Below are positions 35,504 through 43,735 of a stretch of DNA of 64,000 bases, in pieces. The position numbers and the translations under genes were made by a program. Location of the stretch: NCBI RefSeq assembly GCF_003646465.1, contig NZ_QZEX01000009.1, positions 1-64,000 of the forward strand. The letters run 5' to 3'. Position 1 is the first letter of the stretch, and each line of letters opens with the position of its first letter. This DNA comes from Chachezhania antarctica (GTDB lineage: Bacteria > Pseudomonadota > Alphaproteobacteria > Rhodobacterales > Rhodobacteraceae). Under the pieces are notes generated by a model, which worked only from the letters and a program-made list of their open reading frames with translations, had not been told where the DNA came from and did no database searches.

Positions 35504-36694
35504 ATGAGCATCCTCAAGGGCTATACCGTGCTCGATTGCTCCATCGCCATGGCCGGCCCGTTCGCGGCGCAGCGGCTGGGCGATCTGGGCGCCGACGTGA
35601 TCAAGATCGAACCCGTCACCGGCGAATGGCAGCGCCATGAATCCGCGGGCGGCGCGAAGGGCAACAAGATCAACGTGTCGTTCCTGTCGCTGAACCGCAA
35701 CAAGCGGTCCGTCGCGGTGGATCTGAAATCCCCCGGCGGGCAGGAGGTGATCCGCAAGCTGGTGGCGAAGGCCGACGTCTTCATCCAGAACTATCGCGCC
35801 GGTGTCGCCGGACGGCTGGGCGTGGATTACGAAACGCTGTCAGCGATCAATCCCGGCCTGATCTACGTGTCCATGTCGGGCTACGGTGAAACCGGCCCCC
35901 ACGCCCAGTGGCCCGGACAGGATCTGCTGCTTCAGGCGATGTCGGGCGCCATGCTGTCATCTGGTCGTGAAGGCGAGCCTCCGCAGGCCGCGGGGCAGTA
36001 CCTTGTAGATGCCGTCACCGCCTATTCCGCTTTCGAAGGCGCACTGGCGGCCCTTCTTCACCGGGAACGCACGGGCGAAGGCCAGAAGGTCGAGGTCAAC
36101 ATGCTCGACGCGATCACCACGATCCAGATGCAGGAACTGTCGGTCTTCACCGTGGGCAACATCCCCCAGAGGCGGTCGGCGGAACCGCACGCGCACAGCT
36201 ATATCCGGTCTCCCTACGGCACCTTCGCCACGACGGACGGGTTCATCGCCATCGCCATGCCGGATTTCCCGGGGCTTGCGAAAGCATTGGACGAGCCGCG
36301 CCTTGCCGGGCTCGACAAGGACGTGGCGGGCTGGCAGCAGCGGGACGATACCTTCGCACTGGTCCGCGAGGCGGTGGGCAAGTTTTCTTCCGCCGATGCG
36401 CTGGCGCGGCTGGGGGCCGAAGGCGTGTGGTCCGGGCCGGTCTATGGCTATGCCGACCTGCTGGCCGATCCGCAGATCGCCCATAACGGTACCTTCGTCG
36501 AATACGACCACCCGACCGAAGGCCATGTAAAGACACCCGGTTTCCCGATCCGGTTCTCGCGCACACCGTCGCAAGTCCGCCGCGGCGCGCCTTTGGTGGG
36601 CGAACATACCGACGAGATCCTGAAGGAGGCCGGGTTCACCGACGACGATCTTGCCGCGATGGCAGGCTCCGGCGCCATCGGGCGGGGGCAGTGA
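35504..36694 (+). CDS. Class III (CaiB/BaiF) CoA-transferase
   Basis: 396 residues, family III CoA-transferase. N-terminal GYTVLDCSIAMAGPFAAQRLGDLGADVIK is the family start (given here in full family form; residues 6-34). Catalytic aspartate is Asp169 in GQYLVDAVTAYSAFEGAL, the same number as in formyl-CoA transferase. These enzymes move CoA between carboxylic acids through an acyl-enzyme anhydride. In a sugar operon such an enzyme is unexpected; with the crotonase it suggests that a sugar acid is handled as its CoA thioester. Overlaps the next start by one base. Confidence 0.88.
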   Translation: MSILKGYTVLDCSIAMAGPFAAQRLGDLGADVIKIEPVTGEWQRHESAGGAKGNKINVSFLSLNRNKRSVAVDLKSPGGQEVIRKLVAKADVFIQNYRAGVAGRLGVDYETLSAINPGLIYVSMSGYGETGPHAQWPGQDLLLQAMSGAMLSSGREGEPPQAAGQYLVDAVTAYSAFEGALAALLHRERTGEGQKVEVNMLDAITTIQMQELSVFTVGNIPQRRSAEPHAHSYIRSPYGTFATTDGFIAIAMPDFPGLAKALDEPRLAGLDKDVAGWQQRDDTFALVREAVGKFSSADALARLGAEGVWSGPVYGYADLLADPQIAHNGTFVEYDHPTEGHVKTPGFPIRFSRTPSQVRRGAPLVGEHTDEILKEAGFTDDDLAAMAGSGAIGRGQ

Positions 36695-37806
36695 TGCGGT
36701 ACCACGGCCTCACCTGGGACCATCCGCGCGGCTATAACGCTCTGGCCGCCGCACAGGCCGATGGCGGGCCGGTGGACTGGTCCGTCCAGCCGCTGGAAGG
36801 GTTCGAAAGCGCCCCGATTGCCGAGCTGTGCGCGAACTATGACCTTGTCGTGCTGGATCACCCCCATCTGGGCGAGGCGCTGGCCACCGGCTGCCTGACC
36901 CCGCTGGAAGACGTGTTCCCCGCGGGCGCGCTGGCCCGGATCGCCGGTGGCGCCATCGGCCCGGCCTATTCCAGCTACGCGATGGACGGGCATCAATGGG
37001 CCCTGCCGCTGGACGCCGCGACACAGGTCATGGCCCTGCGCCCGGACCTGACCGACCACCGCCCGACCACATGGGCGGACGTCATCGCCGCCTCGGCCGA
37101 TGGCACTGTTGCCCTGTCATTGGCCGGCCCGCATGCGGCCCTGTCCTTCCTGTCGGTATGCGCCTCCATCGACGCCACGCTCGACATGCGCGACAGCGGC
37201 TGGCCGGACGAGGCAACCTCCATAGAGGCCACCGAGATCCTGATCGCGCTCCATGCAAGCAGCCCCGCGCAGGTCCGCGACCTGAACCCGATCGGGTTGC
37301 TGGAGCATATGAGCCGCAACGACGACGTCGCACTGATCCCGCTGATCTATGGCTATGTGAACTATGCCGCGCCGGATCGTGCGCACCCGATCCTGTTCCG
37401 GAATGCGCCGTCCGGCGTGCGGCCCGGCTCGATCCTGGGCGGCACGGGCATCGCGATTTCAGCGAAAGCGCAGGTCAGTGACACCCTGCGCGAACACCTG
37501 CTGTGGCTGATGTCGCCCGAAGTGCAGGCCGGGTTCATCCCCGACCATGACGGCCAGCCGGGCCTCAGGTCCGCGTGGGCGGACCCGATGGTCAACGCTG
37601 CATGGGGGGATTTCTACACCAACACCGACGCCACGCTGGAGGCCGCGACCATCCGACCCCGCCACGATGGCTATATCGCCTTCCAGTCCCGCGCCTCGGT
37701 CGCGCTGCGCGACGCACTGGCCGGTGGGCTGTCCGCCCGGACCATCGCCCGCATGCTGATCGACATGCACGGCCAAAGCCTGCCCAACCACAAGGCCCTG
37801 ACATGA
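36694..37806 (+). CDS. Binding-protein-like protein without signal peptide
   Basis: 370 residues. The sequence looks like a periplasmic family 1 solute-binding protein (LEDVFPAGAL, MDGHQWALPLDAATQVMALRPDL in two pieces, WADPMVNAAW, DAMLTW-like C-terminal helix) but starts MRYHGLTWDHPRGYNAL with no signal peptide or lipobox. It should therefore be cytoplasmic. Similar LTWDHPRGY proteins have been seen next to CoA-transferases and crotonases, by my recollection. It may sense or chaperone a ligand inside the cell. The start overlaps the CoA-transferase stop by one base and the stop overlaps the crotonase start. Confidence 0.75.
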   Translation: MRYHGLTWDHPRGYNALAAAQADGGPVDWSVQPLEGFESAPIAELCANYDLVVLDHPHLGEALATGCLTPLEDVFPAGALARIAGGAIGPAYSSYAMDGHQWALPLDAATQVMALRPDLTDHRPTTWADVIAASADGTVALSLAGPHAALSFLSVCASIDATLDMRDSGWPDEATSIEATEILIALHASSPAQVRDLNPIGLLEHMSRNDDVALIPLIYGYVNYAAPDRAHPILFRNAPSGVRPGSILGGTGIAISAKAQVSDTLREHLLWLMSPEVQAGFIPDHDGQPGLRSAWADPMVNAAWGDFYTNTDATLEAATIRPRHDGYIAFQSRASVALRDALAGGLSARTIARMLIDMHGQSLPNHKALT

Positions 37807-38570
37807 CTGCTCCGCTCACGCTGTCCATCGAAGACCGCATCGCCACGATCACCTACAACCGGCCCGCCAAGCTGAACGCGATGACGCCGGAAATGGCCGA
37901 CCTGATGATCGACGCTGTCGAAACCTGCAACGGGTCTGACGAGGTCCGCGCCGTGATCCTGACGGGCACCGGCAAGGCGTTCTGCGCAGGGTCCGATATT
38001 GCGGAACTCGACGGCTATGCCACAGCCTGGGATTTCCGCAACCGGCGGGAATATTGCGACGCATTGCGAGGGCTGTTGAAACCCTCCATCGCCGCGATCA
38101 ACGGGTATGCCTTCGGCGGCGGGCTGGAAATGGCCCTGTCCTGCGATATCCGCATCGCCGCCGACACGGTGAAGCTCGCCGCGCCCGAGATCAAGCTGGG
38201 CTGGATCGGCGGCGGCGGGATGACAGCGCTGCTTGCGCATTCCATCGGGCCGTCGAACGCCGCGCTGATGGTGATGACGGGCGATCCGGTGACGGCGGAC
38301 AAGGCGCTGACATGGGGGCTGGTGTCCGACGTAACCGCACCCGACGCGCTGATCCCCCGCGCGCGGGAGATCGCGGGGGCCATCGCGGCGCGCGCGCCCA
38401 TCGCGGCAGAAACGGCGCGTGCAAATCTGAAGGCAGCCTATAACATGCCGCTCGAATCCGCCGTGGCCTACGAGCGCGATCTTCAGACGGTTTGTTTCGC
38501 CACCGAAGATGCCGCCGAAGGCCGCGCCGCTTTCGCCGCCAAACGCATGCCCGCCTTCCGGCGGCGCTGA
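37803..38570 (+). CDS. Enoyl-CoA hydratase/isomerase (crotonase) family protein
   Basis: 255 residues, normal crotonase length. The oxyanion-hole regions are AFCAGSDIAEL (59-69) and GYAFGGGLEM (101-110). Both glutamates of true enoyl-CoA hydratases are present: Glu109 (GGGLE) and Glu129 (AAPEIKLG), so water addition or removal at a CoA thioester is chemically plausible. In context it may dehydrate a beta-hydroxyacyl-CoA made from a sugar acid. Coupled to the previous gene by the ATGA overlap. Confidence 0.88.
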   Translation: MTAPLTLSIEDRIATITYNRPAKLNAMTPEMADLMIDAVETCNGSDEVRAVILTGTGKAFCAGSDIAELDGYATAWDFRNRREYCDALRGLLKPSIAAINGYAFGGGLEMALSCDIRIAADTVKLAAPEIKLGWIGGGGMTALLAHSIGPSNAALMVMTGDPVTADKALTWGLVSDVTAPDALIPRAREIAGAIAARAPIAAETARANLKAAYNMPLESAVAYERDLQTVCFATEDAAEGRAAFAAKRMPAFRRR

Positions 38571-38591
38571 CCAGTGACAAGGACCGACAGA

Positions 38592-39728
38592 ATGAACTTT
38601 GGCAATGCCGGTGTGCCCCTGGGCCGCGCCTGGAATCCCGCCGCGAACGGCCCTTCGGTCGTCACCCTGCGGGACGGGCGCGTGATCGACATCACCTCGA
38701 AAACCGCGCCGACCGTGCGTGATATCTGCGAAATGGATGAGCCCGCGGCCTATGTTTCAGGCGCGGAGGGCACCGACCTTGGCGCCGTGGACGATATCGC
38801 CGCGGCTCCCGTAGGCGACCTTTCGGCCATCCACATCCTTGCCCCCTGCGACCTGCAGGCGGTCAAGGCCTGCGGCGTGACCTTTGCCAATTCCATCGTC
38901 GAACGCGTGATCGAGGAGCGCGCAGCGGGCGACCCCAAACTGGCGGAAGACATCCGCACGCGCGTCGGTGCCGCCATCGGCGACAGCCTGCGCAACCTGC
39001 GCCCGGGCTCGCCCGAGGCGGCAGAGGCCAAGGCCGCGCTGATCGCCGAAGGGCTGTGGAGCCAGTACCTCGAAGTCGGCATCGGCCCGGATGCCGAGGT
39101 GTTTTCCAAGGCGCAGACGCTGTCTTCGGTCGGGACCGGCGCCGATATCGGGCTGCACCCGAAATCGATCTGGAACAACCCGGAGCCCGAGATCGTGCTG
39201 GCCGTTTCCTCGGCAGGCCGGATCGTCGGGGCGACATTGGGCAACGACGTGAACCTGCGCGATTTCGAAGGCCGCTCGGCGCTGCTGCTGCCGCTGGCCA
39301 AGGACAACAATGCCTCCTGCGCCATCGGGCCGATGATCCACCTGTTCGACGGGTCGTTCACGCTCGACGACGTGCGCAAGGCGGAGCTGGACCTGACGGT
39401 GACGGGCCCCGAAGGCTTCACCCTGAAAGGCCAGTCGTCGATGGCGGAGATCAGCCGCGATCCGCTGGACATCGTGGCGCAGGTCGTGGGCACGCATCAC
39501 CAGTACCCGGACGGGCTTGTCCTGTTTCTTGGCACGCTTTTCGCGCCCACGCAGGATCGCGACGTGCCCGGCGAGGGCTTCACCCACAAGCTGGGCGACG
39601 TGGTGGAGATCTCGGCCCCCGGACTGGGCACGCTGCGCAACACCGTAAAGCTGTCGACGGAATGCGCACCCTGGACCTTCGGCGCCAGCCACCTGATGCG
39701 CAACCTCGCGGCGCGGGACCTGATCTGA
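38592..39728 (+). CDS. Fumarylacetoacetate hydrolase family protein, AraD1-like
   Basis: 378 residues. C-terminal FAH domain with metal ligands Glu198 and Glu200 (NNPEPEIVLAV) and Asp219 (NDVNLRDFEG). Motifs VKACGVTFANS, YLEVGIGPDAEVFSKAQ and HPKSIWNNPEPE resemble the FAH-family 2-keto-3-deoxy-L-arabinonate dehydratase (AraD1). It would process a 2-keto-3-deoxy sugar acid to an alpha-ketoglutarate semialdehyde-type product or cleave it; the exact reaction is uncertain. ATG at 38592 with AAGGA upstream is preferred over a GTG 18 bases earlier. Last gene of the catabolic operon. Confidence 0.82.
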   Translation: MNFGNAGVPLGRAWNPAANGPSVVTLRDGRVIDITSKTAPTVRDICEMDEPAAYVSGAEGTDLGAVDDIAAAPVGDLSAIHILAPCDLQAVKACGVTFANSIVERVIEERAAGDPKLAEDIRTRVGAAIGDSLRNLRPGSPEAAEAKAALIAEGLWSQYLEVGIGPDAEVFSKAQTLSSVGTGADIGLHPKSIWNNPEPEIVLAVSSAGRIVGATLGNDVNLRDFEGRSALLLPLAKDNNASCAIGPMIHLFDGSFTLDDVRKAELDLTVTGPEGFTLKGQSSMAEISRDPLDIVAQVVGTHHQYPDGLVLFLGTLFAPTQDRDVPGEGFTHKLGDVVEISAPGLGTLRNTVKLSTECAPWTFGASHLMRNLAARDLI

Positions 39729-39865
39729 GCGCAGGGCACACCGTCCCTTTACAGCCCCGCAGCCACGGCGGGCGCCGGCCGAACAGACCGGAGTTTCCGA
39801 TCAGGGCGCTTCGGATCGGGGGATCGGGATGGCGCGCACCTCGCCTTGGTTCCTGCAAATGGATG
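39729..39865. other. Convergent gap between catabolic operon and polysaccharide locus
   Basis: 137 bp between two converging genes. A bidirectional terminator would be expected, but no strong hairpin with a T-run was found. Confidence 0.35.
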
Positions 39866-41161
39866 TCATGCGGGTTGTACGACGGCACCTTCAAGCATCT
39901 CGGTCTTCAATTCCGAGGCGTGGATTCCCAGGATGATCAGGCCGGGCCAGAGCATGTAGGCCTCGATCTCGAGGTTCTCGCCGAAGGACAGGAGCACGAT
40001 GGTCATCATGATCGACAGCGGCAGCCGCCCCCGCGGGCCGCGGGCTGCGTCCATCAGGGCCAGCGCCGTCTGCCAGACCAGCGGGACCAGCAGCGCCAGC
40101 ATCCCCACCAGCCCTTTCACGAACAAGAGCCCCCACCACGTGTGATGGCTCCCGATGGGCATGTACTCAACGATGTGCGCCCCGGGCTGAACTGTGCCGT
40201 GACCGAACCAGAAGGCCTCGTTCTGCCAGCGTTCCCCCGCGATCCGCTGCAGCGTTTCGCGCACGCGGGTACTGTCGGCGCGCGCACCCTTGAAGGCAGC
40301 CACGCCATCCTGCAGAGCCTGCAGCACGACCGTGCCTGCCACCGCCAGCAATGCCGTGAACCCGGCCAGAACCGACCACGCCCAGCCCCTCAGGATCAGC
40401 GGCAGCAGCCGCGGGCCCACCGTGCAGGCGACCAGCCCCACCAGACCCATCCGGGATTTCGACAGCAGGATCATGGCGACACCGGCCGCGATCCCGATGC
40501 TCCGCCAGCGGATGTTCTTCTCCTCCAGCGCAAAGCAGACCTGAAGCACACCCAGAAGAGCGGCGAACGGCGACCACGGCGCATAGAACTGCCACCGCGG
40601 CGTCCAGCTCCCCGGATCCCAGGTGAAGAAGAAAACCGAGAAATACTCCGGCCCCGGCCCGCCGATGGCCTTCAGGGGCGAGGTGAAGATCTTTTCCGGG
40701 AGCCCGGCATAGGGCGCGATAAACAGGATCGGCAGCAGCGCCAGTGTCCAGAGACCGACGATACACTGCCCGCGGATCAGGATCTCTCGCCGGATCGGCA
40801 ACACGGCGCCCGCCAGCGGGAAAAGCGCGAGCAGCGCCCAGCCCTTGGCCCAGCCGATCGACGATTTGATGGTCTGCTTCAGCCCCAGGCCCCAGTCGAT
40901 ATGTCCGACCCAGAGCGCCACCAGCATCACGAACATGCCAAGGAACCAGATCACGACGACATCCGGCACCGGCCCCCGTGCCCGCAGATCCTGCCGGACC
41001 GCCGGGCCAAGATACAGAACCAGCGCAGCCAGTCCGCCCAGGAGCCAGGCCAGCACCGGGCCCACGACGTAGAGCGCACCGACGAAGTAGAAAGGCCATG
41101 TCCAACCGAGCGCCTTGAAGACCATGCGCTCGGCTGGATTCTGCGGAACAATGTCGGTCAT
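39866..41161 (-). CDS. Wzy-like polysaccharide polymerase / O-antigen ligase family protein
   Basis: 431 residues, about ten membrane segments. The large periplasmic loop near the C-terminus contains GHGTVQPGAHIVEYMPIGSHHTWWGLLF (given in full family context, 330-356), including the paired histidines seen in O-antigen ligase and Wzy-type proteins. It probably polymerises the repeat units of the exopolysaccharide in the periplasm. The stop of the upstream gene overlaps its start by four bases, so it is coupled to the co-polymerase. Confidence 0.75.
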   Translation of the reverse strand: MTDIVPQNPAERMVFKALGWTWPFYFVGALYVVGPVLAWLLGGLAALVLYLGPAVRQDLRARGPVPDVVVIWFLGMFVMLVALWVGHIDWGLGLKQTIKSSIGWAKGWALLALFPLAGAVLPIRREILIRGQCIVGLWTLALLPILFIAPYAGLPEKIFTSPLKAIGGPGPEYFSVFFFTWDPGSWTPRWQFYAPWSPFAALLGVLQVCFALEEKNIRWRSIGIAAGVAMILLSKSRMGLVGLVACTVGPRLLPLILRGWAWSVLAGFTALLAVAGTVVLQALQDGVAAFKGARADSTRVRETLQRIAGERWQNEAFWFGHGTVQPGAHIVEYMPIGSHHTWWGLLFVKGLVGMLALLVPLVWQTALALMDAARGPRGRLPLSIMMTIVLLSFGENLEIEAYMLWPGLIILGIHASELKTEMLEGAVVQPA

Positions 41162-42630
41162 TCTGCGGCCATCGCCATCGGAGCGGCTCCCGAGGGTTCA
41201 GCCAGAAGTCGCGAGATCAGCGGTCGACGCAGCCAGCCCAGCAAGAGGCCCATCAACAGGAACACCGTCGCGGCGCCACCCGCCGCCACCGCCAGCTTGC
41301 GCCGTGGCGAGCTCGGCTCGAAGGGCAGCGACGGATCTTCCAGCACCTGCACCAGCGGGTAGGACGCGAAAAGATCGTTTTTCGATGTCTGCGTCCGCGC
41401 CATGGCCGACGCAAAGACGGCCTCGGCCACCGAGAAATCGCGCTGCAGGTCTTCCAGCCGAGCGGCGGGTTCGATCAAGCCCAACTTCCGCACCTCTGCA
41501 CTTTCAAGTCGGCGGGTCAGCGCAGCATGTTCGGCCTTCAGTCCCGCGCGCTCGGCATCGAGCGTTACAAGATCCGACAACAGCCCGGCGCGGCTGCCGA
41601 CATGGGACAAGTCGAGCGCGGCGAGCGTCGTGGCGTCAAGATCGGTGATCGCGGCGGCGCGGGCCATCGCCTGCGCCAAGGCGGCGTCGTACCCTTGGCG
41701 GGCCGTGCGCACCTTGGGATGGTTCTCGCCGAATTGACCCCGGTATTCGGCCAGGGCGCTGGCCTGCTCCGACATCGCCTGGGTCAGCGTGGTGAAGACG
41801 GTATCGGCATGGAGCCGCAGCGCCGCCGCCGCGAGCCGTGCGTCGGTGTTCAATGCACCTTGCAGCGCCTCGACTGCCTCGGTCTTCTCGTCCAGCTTCG
41901 CGCCCAGATCGCGAACACGTTGGGCCAGCACCTCGGTTTCGGCCACCAGCGCCTGATATTGTTCGGCCGAGATCAGCCCGGTTTCCCGTTGCAGGCGCGA
42001 GATCTCGTCCCGCGTGGCCAGAACCGACTGGCGGTATTGCTCGATCGCGTCGCGCCCGCCATCCTCACGGAGCGTGATCTCGTCCGTCCGCAGCGCCTCG
42101 ATCTCGGCAAAGAAGGCGCCCAGCAGGGCGTCGCCGCGGGCCTTGGCATCTTCAGGGGAATTGCCCGTGACCGAGACATGGATCAGGCCGGTCTGGTCGA
42201 CGAGTTCCACACGCGCCTGCCCGAAATCCTGCGCCCGCATGTCCATCGTCCCGGCGGCCGCCCGAACGATGCGGTCGGCGCCCAGCAGGCGCTTGTAGGT
42301 TTCGGTCGGGCTGACCGAGCTGCTGGTGAAGGGCGAATTGGCATAGGACGACGCCTGCCCGATCCGGTCGAGGTTGACCGATGCCGACGCGCCCGATCCC
42401 GGCAGGATCAGCGACATCGACGAGGTGAAGCGCAGCGGTGCCATCTCCAGGTAGCTGGTGATTGGCGCCCAGATGCAGGCCGCACCGATGGCGAAGAGGC
42501 CGATATAGCGTGGCAGACGCCCGGCATCGTTCGGGCGGCCGCCACGCAGAAGGCGCAAGAAGGACAGCTCGCGAAACGGCAGGCGGACCAGCGACGGAAC
42601 AGGCACGGATTTCAGCGTGGGACGGGTCAT
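41158..42630 (-). CDS. Wzz/GumC-type polysaccharide co-polymerase
   Basis: 490 residues. One membrane segment near residues 28-50 and another near 430-455, with a long alpha-helical periplasmic part (about 140-390) predicted to form coiled coils. It sets chain length and links polymerase to export, like GumC/ExoP, but has no C-terminal tyrosine-kinase domain. The ATG at 42630 is preceded by AAGGAG in the loop of a small hairpin; a TTG 6 bases upstream is less likely. Transcribed from a region holding the first CTATCC-N4-GGATAG site. Confidence 0.8.
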   Translation of the reverse strand: MTRPTLKSVPVPSLVRLPFRELSFLRLLRGGRPNDAGRLPRYIGLFAIGAACIWAPITSYLEMAPLRFTSSMSLILPGSGASASVNLDRIGQASSYANSPFTSSSVSPTETYKRLLGADRIVRAAAGTMDMRAQDFGQARVELVDQTGLIHVSVTGNSPEDAKARGDALLGAFFAEIEALRTDEITLREDGGRDAIEQYRQSVLATRDEISRLQRETGLISAEQYQALVAETEVLAQRVRDLGAKLDEKTEAVEALQGALNTDARLAAAALRLHADTVFTTLTQAMSEQASALAEYRGQFGENHPKVRTARQGYDAALAQAMARAAAITDLDATTLAALDLSHVGSRAGLLSDLVTLDAERAGLKAEHAALTRRLESAEVRKLGLIEPAARLEDLQRDFSVAEAVFASAMARTQTSKNDLFASYPLVQVLEDPSLPFEPSSPRRKLAVAAGGAATVFLLMGLLLGWLRRPLISRLLAEPSGAAPMAMAAE

Positions 42631-42648
42631 GGGCAAAACTCCTTGCCC
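42631..42648 (-). promoter_or_regulatory. Hairpin presenting the ribosome binding site of the co-polymerase gene
   Basis: On the coding strand GGGCAA, loop GGAGTT, TTGCCC directly precedes the ATG. The six-base loop contains the Shine-Dalgarno core GGAG. The stem is a perfect 6 bp. It could keep the site single-stranded or expose it to a regulator. Confidence 0.45.
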
Positions 42649-42720
42649 GTGGAATTAACCCATCGTTTACCACGTTGCGCGCCCGCGAGGGGATGGCTAC
42701 CGGGCGCCTTGGGGTGGCGT

Positions 42721-42742
42721 GACCTATCCCCAAGGATAGGTC
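42721..42742. promoter_or_regulatory. EPS-locus palindrome, copy 1
   Basis: GACCTATCC (42721-42729), CCAA, GGATAGGTC (42734-42742): perfect 9-bp arms, the best copy of the family. It overlaps the stop codon of the response regulator gene and lies 91 bp before the co-polymerase start. Confidence 0.75.
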
Positions 42743-43352
42743 AGAACAGCCCTTCGTCCCGCGCGATCATGGCGGCCTGGGTGCGGTTCGTGGCCCCTAT
42801 CTTGCGATAAAGCGTCTTCATGTGCAGCTTCACCGTGGGCTCGCGGATATCCAGATCGCGGGCGATTTCCTTGTTCGACTTGCCCTCGGTCAGCCCCTTC
42901 AGCACGTCGCGTTCGCGCTGGGACAGTTTCGCTGCGAGGGGATGCATTTCCTCCGGCTCCGGCGCGCGCATAAATTCCATCGGTGCGTATTGTTCGCCCA
43001 TCGCCATGAAGCGGACGGCATTAACCAGTGATTTCGCCGACAGCGTCTTGGGCAGGAAGCCGGCGGCGCCGGCGGCCAGCGCTTCCTCGGCCACGTCGCG
43101 GGTCGCGGTGCCCGAGATTATGGCGACGCGGTGGCTACCCTCCAATTCGAGACACTGCGTCAGGCCTTTCAGCCCGTCCATCCCCGGCATCGAGAAATCA
43201 AGCAGAACCAAGTCGAAATCGTTCTCTTCGACCAGCGCCTTCGCGCCTGCCAGATCGGCGGCGGTCTCGGTCTCGATACCGCCTTCGTTCTGCAGGTACA
43301 TTACCAGCATTTCTCGCAGCAGATCGTGATCGTCGGCGATCAGGATACGCAT
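42741..43352 (-). CDS. LuxR/NarL-type response regulator
   Basis: 203 residues. N-terminal receiver domain with phosphoacceptor Asp52 (LVLLDFSMPGMDG), acidic pair Asp7-Asp8 and Lys102 (FLPKTLS). C-terminal LuxR-type helix-turn-helix (about 142-200): LSQRERDVLKGLTEGKSNKEIA and EPTVKLHMKTLYRKIG. It should bind inverted repeats as a dimer after phosphorylation, probably by the hybrid kinase at 45.8 kb. It is the natural candidate for binding the four palindromes of this locus and a fifth palindrome in front of its own start. Confidence 0.9.
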   Translation of the reverse strand: MRILIADDHDLLREMLVMYLQNEGGIETETAADLAGAKALVEENDFDLVLLDFSMPGMDGLKGLTQCLELEGSHRVAIISGTATRDVAEEALAAGAAGFLPKTLSAKSLVNAVRFMAMGEQYAPMEFMRAPEPEEMHPLAAKLSQRERDVLKGLTEGKSNKEIARDLDIREPTVKLHMKTLYRKIGATNRTQAAMIARDEGLF

Positions 43353-43395
43353 CTTTGTTGCCTCCCGGGGACCATCGCGCTTGGGCCATCCAAAG

Positions 43396-43412
43396 CTCTA
43401 CCAAAGGTAGAG
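43396..43412. promoter_or_regulatory. Palindrome in front of the response regulator gene
   Basis: CTCTACC, AAA, GGTAGAG: perfect 7-bp arms, 44 bp before the start of the regulator. Related to but distinct from the CTATCC sites (CTACC against CTATCC). A possible autoregulation site. Confidence 0.5.
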
Positions 43413-43553
43413 TCGTGCGTCATGGCACGTTCCAGATTCTTCATTTTCGCCATTTCCGGTATGTTCCACCGTCCGGGCGCGCGCCGCCCTGGAAAACCGG
43501 CACGACATTAATCATTAACAACACAAAACCACAGGGCGAATAAGGTTAACCTG

Positions 43554-43569
43554 CTATCCGTAAGGATAG
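43554..43569. promoter_or_regulatory. EPS-locus palindrome, copy 2
   Basis: CTATCC (43554-43559), GTAA, GGATAG (43564-43569). It lies 166 bp before the start of the GT26-priming transferase gene. Confidence 0.7.
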
Positions 43570-43735
43570 ATGGTTTACCGCCAGTGTCCAGCACCTGCCC
43601 AAGCGGGTGAGGTTGCGTATCCAGCTGTTTGGAAAGTGTCTTCCGTCGCGCCATCGGCCTCGCCCCACGCGTCGTTGAAGCAAGGCGGCCCGATCCCGCA
43701 AGTCTCCGGAAACACAACCCTAACCGGACACTTCC

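Larger units (their letters stand above)
43353..43735. promoter_or_regulatory. Divergent response regulator / GT26-priming transferase promoter region
   Basis: 383 bp between divergent genes. Contains the 17-bp palindrome CTCTACC-AAA-GGTAGAG (43396-43412), an AT-rich stretch (43500-43550), the perfect palindrome AGGTTAACCT (43543-43552) and, directly after it, copy 2 of the EPS palindrome (43554-43569). It probably holds both promoters. No gene is seen in it. Confidence 0.6.

Noticed and set aside
43543-43552. AGGTTAACCT palindrome considered as a further copy of the EPS operator
   Set aside because: Different sequence; a 10-bp palindrome of this type can occur by chance and the word GGTTAACC also appears inside the following gene.
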